Source: Muribaculaceae bacterium (GTDB taxonomy: Bacteria; Bacteroidota; Bacteroidia; Bacteroidales; Muribaculaceae). Taken from it: 64,000 nt of DNA. The stretch lies in assembly GCA_017620635.1 (NCBI GenBank), contig JAGAUV010000007.1, positions 24,601 through 88,600 of the forward strand, in the 5' to 3' direction. A program made the position numbers and the translations under genes. Shown here piece after piece: positions 28,161-36,627 of this stretch (positions are counted from its first letter, which is position 1; each line of letters starts with the position of its first letter). The notes under the pieces were generated by a model. It ran no database searches and had not been told where the DNA came from. It was given only the letters and a program-made list of their open reading frames with translations.

Positions 28161-29183
28161 ATGGCTAACATAGTCACACTCGGCGAGATCATGCTGCGAC
28201 TTTCTCCCGATGGCTTTCTGCGGTTCTCGCAGGCCGACTCATTCCGCGTGATATTCGGCGGCGGAGAGGCAAATGTCGCTGTCAGCTGTGCCAACTACGG
28301 TCACAAGGCCGTTTTCATTACCAAGCTTCCGGCTCATGAAATCGGGCAGGCAGCTGTAGATAATCTCCGCCGTTTCGGAGTAGACACATCACACATCGCC
28401 AGAGGCGGAAATCGTATCGGCATATACTATTGCGAGACCGGTGCCTCTATGCGTCCTTCAAATGTCATATATGACCGTGCCGGATCATCGATAGCCGAAG
28501 CGACACCCGACGATTTCGACTTTGACAGTATCATGGAAAATGCCGACTGGTTTCATTGGAGCGGAATTACCCCTGCCATTTCCGACAAGGCCGCCGAACT
28601 GACGCGTCTTGCATGTGAGGCTGCGCGCCGACACGGAGTTACCATATCTGTCGATCTCAACTTCAGGAAAAAGCTCTGGACGTCGCAGAAAGCACAGTCT
28701 GTGATGCGTCCTCTCATGAAATATGTCGATGTGTGCATAGGCAACGAGGAAGATGCGGAGTTGTGTCTCGGCTTTAAGCCCGATGCCGACATCCTTGGAG
28801 GAAAAACCGACGCCGACGGCTATAAAGCCATTTTCAAGGCAATGGCAGAGGAATTCGGATTCAAGTATGTGGCATCTACATTGCGAGAATCCTATTCGGC
28901 GTCGCACAACGGGTGGAAGGCGATGATATACGATGGCGACAACTTCTATCAGTCCAGGCGTTACGATATCAATCCGATAGTTGATCGTGTCGGCGGAGGC
29001 GACGCCTTTTCCGGCGGCCTGATCCACGGCCTGGTAAGCGGCATGTCGATGGCTGACGCGCTCGAATTTGCAGTGGCGGCATCCGCTCTCAAACAAACCA
29101 TACACGGAGATTTCAACATCGTCACAGCCGCTGAAGTACAGCGACTTGTCGGAGGCGATTCAAGTGGCAGAGTGAGCCGCTGA
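28161..29183 (+). CDS. kdgK: 2-keto-3-deoxygluconate kinase (PfkB family)
   Basis: A 340-residue PfkB-type sugar kinase that phosphorylates 2-keto-3-deoxygluconate to KDPG. The N-terminal signature FGGGEANVAVSCANYG (about 33-48) and the C-terminal ATP/catalytic motif DRVGGGDAFSGGLIHG (about 274-290), with the catalytic Asp in GGGDAF, are both intact. Specificity is inferred mainly from the operon: KDPG aldolase, a hexuronate transporter, UxaC and UxuA follow on the same strand. It is the first gene of that operon. Confidence 0.92.
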   Translation: MANIVTLGEIMLRLSPDGFLRFSQADSFRVIFGGGEANVAVSCANYGHKAVFITKLPAHEIGQAAVDNLRRFGVDTSHIARGGNRIGIYYCETGASMRPSNVIYDRAGSSIAEATPDDFDFDSIMENADWFHWSGITPAISDKAAELTRLACEAARRHGVTISVDLNFRKKLWTSQKAQSVMRPLMKYVDVCIGNEEDAELCLGFKPDADILGGKTDADGYKAIFKAMAEEFGFKYVASTLRESYSASHNGWKAMIYDGDNFYQSRRYDINPIVDRVGGGDAFSGGLIHGLVSGMSMADALEFAVAASALKQTIHGDFNIVTAAEVQRLVGGDSSGRVSR

Positions 29184-29215
29184 TTATAGATTTGCCAACC
29201 AAGATCTGATACATC

Positions 29216-29893
29216 ATGTCACATTTCGATTCATTTGCAGTATACGACCGCATACGCGACACGCGTATGATACCGGTATTCTATCATCCCGATCCTGATA
29301 CGGCATGCAGAGTGGTGAAATCATGCTACGAAGGCGGTGTCCGTGCCTTCGAGTTTACGAACCGTGGAGATTTTGCTGATGAGGTGTTCTCCGTCCTGCG
29401 CCGATTCACAATCAAGGAGTGCCCTGATCTTGCTCTCGGCGTCGGGTCTGTCGTCGATGCTCCTACAGCTTCGGCCTACATAATGCACGGAGCGGATTTC
29501 ATTGTCGGCCCAATGTTCAACCCTGAGGTTGCGAGCCTGTGCAATCGTCATTGCATACCTTATTCCCCGGGTTGCTCTACCGTTACAGAAGTCAGCGACG
29601 CGCAGGCCGCAGGGTGCGCGATATGCAAGGTATTCCCCGGCGATGTTCTCGGCCCGGGCTTCGTGAAAAACATAATCGCGCCTATGCCGTGGAGTCGGCT
29701 CATGGTTACCGGCGGTGTCGATCCGTCCGAAGAGAATCTTTCATCCTGGTTTAAGGCCGGAGTCTTTTGCGTAGGCATGGGCTCAAAGCTATTTCCAAAG
29801 GACAGGATCATCAGCTCCGACTGGGCTTATATTACCGAAAGCTGCCGCAAAGCGCTCGCTATTATATCAAGATACGCAACAAGCTCTAAATAG
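29216..29893 (+). CDS. eda: 2-keto-3-deoxy-6-phosphogluconate (KDPG) aldolase
   Basis: A 225-residue class I aldolase that splits KDPG into pyruvate and glyceraldehyde 3-phosphate. The Schiff-base Lys138 lies in CKVFPGD, the catalytic Glu46 in GVRAFEFTNRG, and the phosphate-binding TGGVDPSEEN near residue 163. It is spaced 32 bases from kdgK. Some members also cleave 2-keto-4-hydroxyglutarate, which cannot be judged here. Together with the kinase upstream it forms the last two steps of the hexuronate route. Confidence 0.93.
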   Translation: MSHFDSFAVYDRIRDTRMIPVFYHPDPDTACRVVKSCYEGGVRAFEFTNRGDFADEVFSVLRRFTIKECPDLALGVGSVVDAPTASAYIMHGADFIVGPMFNPEVASLCNRHCIPYSPGCSTVTEVSDAQAAGCAICKVFPGDVLGPGFVKNIIAPMPWSRLMVTGGVDPSEENLSSWFKAGVFCVGMGSKLFPKDRIISSDWAYITESCRKALAIISRYATSSK

Positions 29894-29904
29894 TATTACA
29901 TACC

Positions 29905-31374
29905 ATGAAAGACACCGTAACTCAAAAAATGACCAATTACCGCTGGGTAATATGCTCGATGCTTTGGCTTGCTCTGGTAGTCAACTATCTCGACCGGCAG
30001 GTGCTGTCGCTTACCTGGAAAAATTTTATTGCCCCGGAGTTCAATTGGACTGATGCCGACTACGGACTCATTACCGGAGTGTTCTCCATCGTATATGCTA
30101 TCGCAATGCTGGTCGCCGGGCGCTTTGTAGATAAAGTGGGCACAAAGAGCGGCTATCTGTGGGCTGTCGGCATATGGTCGGCCGGCGCATGTCTGCATGG
30201 CTTGTGCGGCATCCTGACCGATGGCATAGTTACCGGGCAATGGACCCTTTCGTTTGTCGATGCTCGCGAACACCTCAAGACCGTAAGCGATGTCTCCGGA
30301 GCTGCGTTTGCCGTCACATCTGTCAGTGTGTGGCTTTTTGTGGCGGCCCGATGCGTATTGTCATTAGGCGAGGGCGGCAACTTCCCCTGCTCGATCAAAG
30401 CGACAGCCGAATACTTCCCCAAGAAAGACCGTGGCTTTGCAACGGGTATATTCAACTCCGGCGCGCAGATAGGTCCGCTCGTAGCTCCATTCCTGATACC
30501 GACTCTCGCTGCCGATTACGGCTGGGAGGCTGCCTTTATCCTGATCGGCGCCCTCGGCTTCGTATGGATGGGAGTCTGGGTGTTCGCATACCGCAAGCCT
30601 GAGAACAATCCCAGGGTCAACGAGCTCGAACTTGCCTATATTGAGCAGGACGCATCCGAAGATAAGTCCCGAAGCGAAGAAGGCGGCAAAGCTCCCGAAA
30701 AGAAATTCTCTTTCTTACTCCCGTTTACCTATCGTCAGACCTGGGCTGTTATTTTCGGCCGTTTCCTTCCCGACTCCGTGTGGTGGTTCCTGCTCTTCTG
30801 GGCTCCGGCTTTTATCAACGACATATACGGCTATTCATCATCTTCCTTTACGGGAATGATGGCCGTGTTCTCGATATATCTCATCTCGATGCTGTCGTTG
30901 TGGGCAAGCTATCTTCCCACATATTTCATAGAGAAGAACAAACTCAATCCATACGCCGGACGTATGAAGGCACTCCTGATTTATGCCATGTTCCCGATTC
31001 TCGGAATAGGTGTAATGCCCCTTGGCGAGATCTCGCTCTGGTTCCCTGTCGTGATCATAGGTATAATGGCTGCGGCACATCAGAGCTGGAGCGCAAACGT
31101 ATTCACTGTAGTGAGCGATATGTTCCCGAAGCGCGTCATAGCCAGTGTGACGGGAGCGGCCGGCCTTGCGAGTGGACTCGGCAGTTTCTCGAGCAACTAT
31201 GGCGCAGGACAGCTTTTTTCCTATACCGAGCGCATCGGTCTGCACTTCCTTGGCTTTGAGGGCAAGAATGCCGGTTATATGATTGTATTTCTGATTGCCG
31301 GTTTTGCCTATCTTCTCAGCTGGGTAATAATGAAAATTCTTGTTCCACGTTACAAGCTTGTAGTTTTGAAATGA
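29905..31374 (+). CDS. exuT: Hexuronate MFS transporter (ExuT-like)
   Basis: A 489-residue inner-membrane carrier of the anion:cation symporter branch of the major facilitator superfamily. About 12 hydrophobic segments are visible. MFS signatures appear as NYLDRQVLSLTWKNF in helix 1, DKVGTKSGY between helices 2 and 3, and RCVLSLGEGGNFPCSIKATAEYFPKKDRGFATG across helices 4-5, the last being characteristic of the hexuronate/galactonate group. There is a longer insertion between the first helices than usual (about residues 105-130). It sits 11 bases after eda and overlaps uxaC by four bases, so import is coupled to catabolism. The substrate is glucuronate or galacturonate by context. Confidence 0.88.
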   Translation: MKDTVTQKMTNYRWVICSMLWLALVVNYLDRQVLSLTWKNFIAPEFNWTDADYGLITGVFSIVYAIAMLVAGRFVDKVGTKSGYLWAVGIWSAGACLHGLCGILTDGIVTGQWTLSFVDAREHLKTVSDVSGAAFAVTSVSVWLFVAARCVLSLGEGGNFPCSIKATAEYFPKKDRGFATGIFNSGAQIGPLVAPFLIPTLAADYGWEAAFILIGALGFVWMGVWVFAYRKPENNPRVNELELAYIEQDASEDKSRSEEGGKAPEKKFSFLLPFTYRQTWAVIFGRFLPDSVWWFLLFWAPAFINDIYGYSSSSFTGMMAVFSIYLISMLSLWASYLPTYFIEKNKLNPYAGRMKALLIYAMFPILGIGVMPLGEISLWFPVVIIGIMAAAHQSWSANVFTVVSDMFPKRVIASVTGAAGLASGLGSFSSNYGAGQLFSYTERIGLHFLGFEGKNAGYMIVFLIAGFAYLLSWVIMKILVPRYKLVVLK

Positions 31375-32777
31375 ACCGGCCTTTCATCAATACGGATTTC
31401 CTCCTGGATACCGACACCGCCCGTCATCTGTATCATGACAATGCGGAGCACCTACCGATTATCGATTACCACTGTCATCTCTCGCCCGAGGCGATAGCCG
31501 AAAACAGACCGTTTGAATCCATCACAGACCTTTGGCTCGGAGGCGACCACTATAAGTGGCGCGCTATGAGAGCCAATGGCGTTGATGAGTATTTTATAAC
31601 CGGAGGAGCCTCTCCCTGGGAGAAGTTTCAGAAATGGGCGGAGACGGTGCCGCGTACATTCCGGAATCCCCTCTATCACTGGACTCATCTCGAACTGTCC
31701 ACGGCATTCGGCATCGACACAGTACTCAATCCCGAGACTGCGCGCGAGATATTCGACCGTTGCAACGAGCGTCTCCGCCAGCCCGACATGACTCCCGAAG
31801 GACTGATGCGTCGCTATAATGTTGAACTCGTCTGCACTACCGACGATCCTGTCGATGATCTTCATTATCACGAGATAATTGCACGAAAAGGTTTCCCCGT
31901 GAAAGTATTGCCTACATGGCGACCCGATAAGGCTGTCAATGTGGGAGAGCCGGACGTGTACAACGCCTATCTTGACCGTCTTGCCGACGCAAGCGCAACT
32001 GATATCCGCGATTATGATTCGCTCATCAAAGCTCTCGCGAAGCGCCATGACTTTTTCCACCGGGCCGGTTGCCGTCTCGCCGATCACGGTCTGACGGATT
32101 TTCCATGCTCTCCTGCCGGGGATGCGGAGGTCAGGACTATCTTCGCTACCGTTCGTTCCGGCCACAGGCTAAGCCCGGAGCAAGGCAAAAAGCTTCAGAC
32201 AGCTCTTCTGCTTGAGCTCTGCCGCATGAATCATAGTCGGGGCTGGGTGCAGCAGTTCCATTTCGGCCCCATGCGTAACGTGAATACGCGAGCTTGGAAA
32301 TCTCTTGGGCCTGATACGGGATTTGATACAATAGGCGACTACAGCGGAGCAGCCGCCATAGCGTCGTTCCTCGACATTCTTGACCGGTCGGGGCAGCTCG
32401 CAAAATCCATACTCTATAATCTTAATCCGGCCGACAACGTATGGGTCGCCGCCATGATCGCAAATTTCCAGGACGGTACATGTCCGGGTAAGATGCAGTA
32501 CGGCGCCGCGTGGTGGTTCAACGATCATTTATCGGGAATGGAAGATCAGATAAACGCTATCTCGGCCCAAGGCCTGCTGAGCCGGTTTGTCGGTATGCTT
32601 ACCGACTCGCGCTCGTTCCTTTCATATCCGCGCCACGACTATTTCCGCCGCATCCTTTGCCGCATGCTGGGGCGCGACGTGGAGGGTGGTATGATCCCCG
32701 TTCAGGAGATAGACCGTGTAGCCGGAATGGTAAGGGACATATCTTATTTCAACGCTAAAAGTTATTTTAATTTCTGA
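31371..32777 (+). CDS. uxaC: Glucuronate isomerase (uronate isomerase)
   Basis: A 468-residue amidohydrolase-superfamily enzyme that isomerises D-glucuronate to D-fructuronate and D-galacturonate to D-tagaturonate. The N-terminal metal motif DYHCHLSP (His34 and His36) is intact, as are the downstream TTDDP and HFGPMRNVN segments and the C-terminal LTDSRSFLSYPRHDYFRRILC, all typical of UxaC. The length is normal. It begins four bases inside the transporter gene and ends seven bases before uxuA. It is the entry enzyme of the operon. Confidence 0.96.
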   Translation: MNRPFINTDFLLDTDTARHLYHDNAEHLPIIDYHCHLSPEAIAENRPFESITDLWLGGDHYKWRAMRANGVDEYFITGGASPWEKFQKWAETVPRTFRNPLYHWTHLELSTAFGIDTVLNPETAREIFDRCNERLRQPDMTPEGLMRRYNVELVCTTDDPVDDLHYHEIIARKGFPVKVLPTWRPDKAVNVGEPDVYNAYLDRLADASATDIRDYDSLIKALAKRHDFFHRAGCRLADHGLTDFPCSPAGDAEVRTIFATVRSGHRLSPEQGKKLQTALLLELCRMNHSRGWVQQFHFGPMRNVNTRAWKSLGPDTGFDTIGDYSGAAAIASFLDILDRSGQLAKSILYNLNPADNVWVAAMIANFQDGTCPGKMQYGAAWWFNDHLSGMEDQINAISAQGLLSRFVGMLTDSRSFLSYPRHDYFRRILCRMLGRDVEGGMIPVQEIDRVAGMVRDISYFNAKSYFNF

Positions 32778-32784
32778 AACGAAT

Positions 32785-33966
32785 ATGATGGAAAAAACCT
32801 GGCGATGGTTTGGTCCGAACGACATAATATCGCTCGAGACCTTGCGACAGATTGGTGTAGAGGGTATCGTTACCTCTCTTCATCATATACCTAACGGCGA
32901 GATCTGGCCTACCGAGGAAATCGAACGGATGAAGCAGCTCATAGAGAGTCACGGCCTTCGGTGGAGTGTGGTAGAGAGTCTCCCGGTGTGTGAAGAGATC
33001 AAATATGCCGGTCCTGACCGCGACCGTCTGATTCAAAACTATATAGAGAGTCTGCGCAATCTCGGCAAATCGGGAGTGTGGACAATTTGCTATAATTTCA
33101 TGCCCGTGCTCGACTGGGCCCGCACCGATCTTGAATATCTCAATCCCGACGGCACGCGATCGCTATATTTCAATCGTGCCGAATTTGCGTATTTCGATAT
33201 TTATCTGCTGAAGCGAGCAGGAGCCGCCGGCGAATGGGATGAAGAGACCCTGCGCCGTGTAGAGGAGTTGAAGTCTGTCATGACGCCCTCCGACGATGCC
33301 CGGCTTATTGAAAACATTATAATAAAGACACAGGGCTTTGTCAACGGCAATATCACAGGCAAAGAGGATGATCCGCTCGAAAAGTTCCGTCAGATCCTCA
33401 GTCTATACAACGGCATCGACCGTGACACACTGCGCGACAATCTCAAGTACTTCCTTGAGGCGATAATGCCTGTATGCAGGGAGTATGATATACGTATGTG
33501 TATCCATCCCGACGATCCACCCATGCAGATTCTCGGACTCCCACGCATTGTATCATGCGCCGACGACATAGAGTGGATGCTCAATGCCGTGCCTGATCCA
33601 CACAACGGCATTACTTTCTGCGCCGGTTCGCTAAGCGCTGGCAGCCATAATGATGTTCCGGCTATGGCGCGTCGCTTTGCCGACCGCACGTGGTTTATAC
33701 ATCTTCGCAGTTGCGAGATTCTTCCCAACGGCGATTTCCGCGAGGCAAGTCATCTTGGCGGACGGGCTGATATCATTTCCCTTGTCCGCACGTTCGAGAC
33801 GATAAACCCCGGTCTTCCTATGCGTGTCGATCACGGCCGTCTGATGCTCGACGACGCCGGGAAGGGCTATAATGCCGGTTACTCCTTCCATGGCCGTATG
33901 CTCGCGCTCGGCCAGGTCGATGGCGTTATGGCTACAGTAAGCCGTTACATGTCAAACAAGCTCTAA
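32785..33966 (+). CDS. uxuA: D-mannonate dehydratase
   Basis: A 393-residue TIM-barrel metalloenzyme that dehydrates D-mannonate to 2-keto-3-deoxygluconate. It opens with TWRWFGPNDIISLETLRQIGVEGIV, a clear UxuA beginning, and carries the metal-site segments MCIHPDDPP (about residue 235) and FCAGSLSAG (about 280), plus HLGGRADI and RVDHGR towards the C-terminus. The length is normal. It lies between uxaC and the SDR gene with gaps of 7 and 15 bases. Confidence 0.96.
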   Translation: MMEKTWRWFGPNDIISLETLRQIGVEGIVTSLHHIPNGEIWPTEEIERMKQLIESHGLRWSVVESLPVCEEIKYAGPDRDRLIQNYIESLRNLGKSGVWTICYNFMPVLDWARTDLEYLNPDGTRSLYFNRAEFAYFDIYLLKRAGAAGEWDEETLRRVEELKSVMTPSDDARLIENIIIKTQGFVNGNITGKEDDPLEKFRQILSLYNGIDRDTLRDNLKYFLEAIMPVCREYDIRMCIHPDDPPMQILGLPRIVSCADDIEWMLNAVPDPHNGITFCAGSLSAGSHNDVPAMARRFADRTWFIHLRSCEILPNGDFREASHLGGRADIISLVRTFETINPGLPMRVDHGRLMLDDAGKGYNAGYSFHGRMLALGQVDGVMATVSRYMSNKL

Positions 33967-33981
33967 ATCTAATATCCTACA

Positions 33982-34794
33982 ATGAGTAATCTTTTTGATA
34001 TATCAGGCCACGTAGTGGTTATTACCGGAGGAACAGGCGTTCTCGGCAGCTGTATAGCCGGATATCTGGCTAAGCAAAAAGCCAAAGTCGTTATCCTCGG
34101 CCGTCGTGTCGACGAAGGGAACAAGATAGTAGAAGAAATCACAGCCGAAGGTGGCGAGGCCATTTTCCTTACCTGCGATGTGCTCGATATTGACAGCGTG
34201 CAGGCCTGCTGCGATGAGATTATTGACCGCTATGGACATGTCGATGCCCTTCTCAACGCTGCCGGTGGCAATATGCCTGGAGCTGTAATAGCACCCGACA
34301 AGACATTTTTCGATCTTGACATAGATCATTTCCGTAAAGTACTTGATCTGAACCTTACCGGCACGGTAATACCGACACAGGTATTTCTTAAGCCTATGGC
34401 CGAGGCCGGCAAGGGGGCGATTGTCAATTTTTCATCTATGTCGGCATTCCGACCGCTCACAAGGGTTCTCGGTTATTCTGCCGCCAAGGCCGGAATATCG
34501 AACTTTACAGCATATATGGCGGCCGAGGTCGCAAAGAAATTCACATCGGGCATACGTGTCAATGCAATTGCTCCCGGCTTTTTCCTGACCAACCAGAACC
34601 GCTCGCTGCTGACCAATCCGGACGGCTCTCTTACCGAGCGTGGTAAAGATGTCATTCGCCAGACACCGTTCCAGCGCTTTGGCAAGCCGGAGGAACTATG
34701 CGGCACGATCCATTATCTTGTTTCCGAAGCTTCAGCCTTTGTGACAGGTACTGTCGCCGTAGTCGATGGCGGCTTCAATGTCTACTCCATGTGA
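33982..34794 (+). CDS. SDR family oxidoreductase, probable fructuronate/mannonate oxidoreductase
   Basis: A 270-residue classical short-chain dehydrogenase. The cofactor loop TGGTGVLG is at 15-22, NAAGG near 92, and the catalytic Tyr165-x3-Lys169 lies in YSAAKAG. In this operon the only missing step between UxaC and UxuA is reduction of fructuronate to mannonate, so it most likely does this. The E. coli UxuB is an unrelated long-chain polyol-dehydrogenase-type enzyme, so this would be a non-orthologous replacement. The specificity is inferred from context. It is the last gene of the operon, before a shared terminator. Confidence 0.85.
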   Translation: MSNLFDISGHVVVITGGTGVLGSCIAGYLAKQKAKVVILGRRVDEGNKIVEEITAEGGEAIFLTCDVLDIDSVQACCDEIIDRYGHVDALLNAAGGNMPGAVIAPDKTFFDLDIDHFRKVLDLNLTGTVIPTQVFLKPMAEAGKGAIVNFSSMSAFRPLTRVLGYSAAKAGISNFTAYMAAEVAKKFTSGIRVNAIAPGFFLTNQNRSLLTNPDGSLTERGKDVIRQTPFQRFGKPEELCGTIHYLVSEASAFVTGTVAVVDGGFNVYSM

Positions 34795-34823
34795 TCGTCA
34801 ACAGGCATAGTGATAAATGAAAA

Positions 34824-34851
34824 AGGGCCTCCGGCAAAAACGGGAGGCCCT
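34824..34851. terminator. Shared terminator between the hexuronate operon and the OmpA-family gene
   Basis: A perfect 9-bp stem (34824-34832 with 34843-34851) lies between convergent genes. The T-tract is good on the reverse strand (five T after the stem) and weaker on the forward one. Confidence 0.8.
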
Positions 34852-34872
34852 GATTTATAAGAGAGATATTGC

Positions 34873-36078
34873 TTACTGGGCGTTGAAGATTACGATGCGG
34901 TTCCAGTTGTTGACATCGTAGGGCTGAACGTTAGAGCCTTCGGCCTGGATGACGAGACGGTCGGGATTGATGCCGTATTCGTTGACGAGCATGTCGTAGA
35001 CGGCTTTAGCGCGACGTTTCGAGAGTGTCATGTTGTAGTCGCTTGTGCCGGTGTCCTTGTCGGCGTAGCCTACGATAGCGACATTCTGGTCGGGATTTGC
35101 CTTCATCCATTCAGCGGTGTTGAATACGTTGACCTTTTCCTGGTCGCTGATGCGGGCCGAGTTGAGGGTAAAGCGTACGGTTGCCATCATGGGTGCTACT
35201 TCAACGGCTACAGTCTCAGACTCTACGACTTCGGGGCACGGGAGCTGTGCTTCGGCGGCTGCGAGGGCTGCAGTAGAAGCTGCGAGGGCTGCACGCATGC
35301 TGTTGACCTGGTTGTTGAGGTTGTCAATGTATTCTACGTATTCGCAGGGATTATAGCTCTTGTAGTCGCGGCCTCCGAAAGTGATGGTAAAACCGCCGGT
35401 TACAGTACCGTTGATGTCGACTGGACGACCGAATGCGATGTTGTTGAAGTTGTCGCCATAGAACTGGGCGCGGCCTTCAGCGAAGAAGTCGACATATTTG
35501 CATAGACGGAAGCGCAGCTGGATACCGCCTGATACGGGGAGTGTCCATGAGTTTGTCTTGACACGGTTGTCGGCATAGACGTTTTCAGGACCTTTGAAGT
35601 CCCATGCGTATGTACCGCCCAGACCGATGAACGGAATGATAGAGAATACGCGGTCGGGGTTTACTCCGCCGAGGGAGTTGAACATATCCCACATGAAGTC
35701 GACGTTTGCCGATACATATTTGAATTTGCTCATGCCCTTGTTCTCATAGTGAAGAGGACCGCCCATAAAGGATGCACGCCATCCCATGTAGGGAGAGAAC
35801 CATTTGCCAAAACCGAAGTTGTAGTTCACGGTAATGTGACTTTCACGATCGCCGTTCTTGTTGGTGCCTTCCAGGAAAGGAATCGCGATTCCGGCGCCGA
35901 ACTGGATGAACCAGTTGTCCTTTTTATTCACATAGTACTGGTCCTTGCAGGTAATATCGCTAATGACCGTAGTTTGTTCTTCTTCTACGACAACGGCATC
36001 ATCCTGGGCTTTTGCTGTCAGCGACGGTACGAGCATAGCACAGCAGACAGCGGTGGTGAATAATACGTTCGTTTTCAT
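34873..36078 (-). CDS. OmpA-family outer-membrane protein
   Basis: A 401-residue protein. A signal peptide ends near residue 24 (...LTAKAQ). A beta-barrel-like N-terminal region follows, with repeated aromatic/glycine strands (WFIQFGAGIAIPF, WFSPYMGWRASFMGG). A short helical stretch (about 255-280, NQVNSMRAALAASTAALAAAEAQ) links it to a C-terminal OmpA peptidoglycan-binding domain. That domain has VRFTLNSARIS, VGYADKDTGTSDYNMTLSKRRAKAVYD and a final WNRIVIFNAQ. It would anchor the outer membrane to the cell wall. It has a long untranslated leader of nearly 290 bases. It is probably abundant and monocistronic, which is inferred from family habits. Confidence 0.92.
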   Translation of the reverse strand: MKTNVLFTTAVCCAMLVPSLTAKAQDDAVVVEEEQTTVISDITCKDQYYVNKKDNWFIQFGAGIAIPFLEGTNKNGDRESHITVNYNFGFGKWFSPYMGWRASFMGGPLHYENKGMSKFKYVSANVDFMWDMFNSLGGVNPDRVFSIIPFIGLGGTYAWDFKGPENVYADNRVKTNSWTLPVSGGIQLRFRLCKYVDFFAEGRAQFYGDNFNNIAFGRPVDINGTVTGGFTITFGGRDYKSYNPCEYVEYIDNLNNQVNSMRAALAASTAALAAAEAQLPCPEVVESETVAVEVAPMMATVRFTLNSARISDQEKVNVFNTAEWMKANPDQNVAIVGYADKDTGTSDYNMTLSKRRAKAVYDMLVNEYGINPDRLVIQAEGSNVQPYDVNNWNRIVIFNAQ

Positions 36079-36370
36079 TTTGGTTGAATTGGGTTTGTTA
36101 GACTTTTGTTATTTAATTTCGTTTTTTTAGGTTTGGGTTACCTGTGGAGGTATGCAAGGTCTGTTAAGCCTTGCGTTGAAATATTAACAAGTCTTTTGGT
36201 TTTGTTGTTCAAGCCGCGTAAAAATTTAACAAGTCGGCGAGTATGTAAATTCGAGCCATAACAATCTCCGCATGAGAGCCTCGGTCGGAAAAGTCCGCTT
36301 TGACGCCCGAAATACGCCTTTTTGGAGCCGCTAAAGGTTAAAGTGTGTTAATCTGCGAAATTTTATGCTT

Positions 36371-36378
36371 CAAAATTA
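36371..36378 (-). promoter_or_regulatory. -7 element TAATTTTG (reverse strand) for the OmpA-family gene
   Basis: It reads CAAAATTA on the plus strand. It would start a transcript near 36365 with a leader of nearly 290 bases. It is the exact mirror image of the forward element at 36400-36407. No strong -33 is seen. Confidence 0.5.
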
Positions 36379-36399
36379 TGTTATATAACATATAAGTTG

Positions 36400-36476
36400 T
36401 AATTTTGCATCAGTTTTTCATGGTATTAGATTTAAGGTGAAAAGATTAATCGTCGGGATGACGGTTAATTTTTTTG
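36400..36476 (+). ncRNA. Candidate short transcript or attenuated leader (promoter at 36400-36407, terminator at 36445-36476)
   Basis: A forward -7 element TAATTTTG (36400-36407) is followed about 37 bases later by a terminator: arms 36445-36454 and 36460-36469 pair over 10 bp with one wobble, then a T-run to 36475. The product would be an RNA of about 60 bases starting near 36413. It could be a small RNA, an attenuator for dus, or a transcriptional insulator against ompA-side noise. No coding sequence fits inside. Confidence 0.4.
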
Positions 36477-36589
36477 TTTTTAGAGGGTCGATGTCGTGAA
36501 AGACGCCCCGGCGCGCGTTTTTATGGACAAATTTCCTTAAATGTTGGTCGAATTGAACACTCCGTGACTGCTGATTGGCTCTTTTTCGC

Positions 36590-36597
36590 TATATTTG
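36590..36597 (+). promoter_or_regulatory. -7 element TATATTTG for the dus-DUF2807-flippase operon
   Basis: It matches TAnnTTTG and lies 30 bases before ATG 36628. It overlaps a possible upstream in-frame start at 36595, which is therefore rejected. Confidence 0.55.
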
Positions 36598-36627
36598 CAT
36601 TCAATTTTTTCAATAGAGCAGCAAAGG

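Larger units (their letters stand above)
36079..36627. promoter_or_regulatory. 549-base divergent intergenic region between the OmpA-family gene and dus
   Basis: The region is mostly AT-rich and has no convincing gene. Going left to right it holds the presumed ompA leader with a GCAAGG/CCTTGC hairpin (36154-36174) and a 10-base direct repeat TTAACAAGTC (36184-36193 and 36226-36235). Then come a reverse -7 (36371-36378), a forward -7 (36400-36407), a forward terminator (36445-36476), a GC-rich patch near 36505-36520 and a second forward -7 (36590-36597) for dus. Confidence 0.6.
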
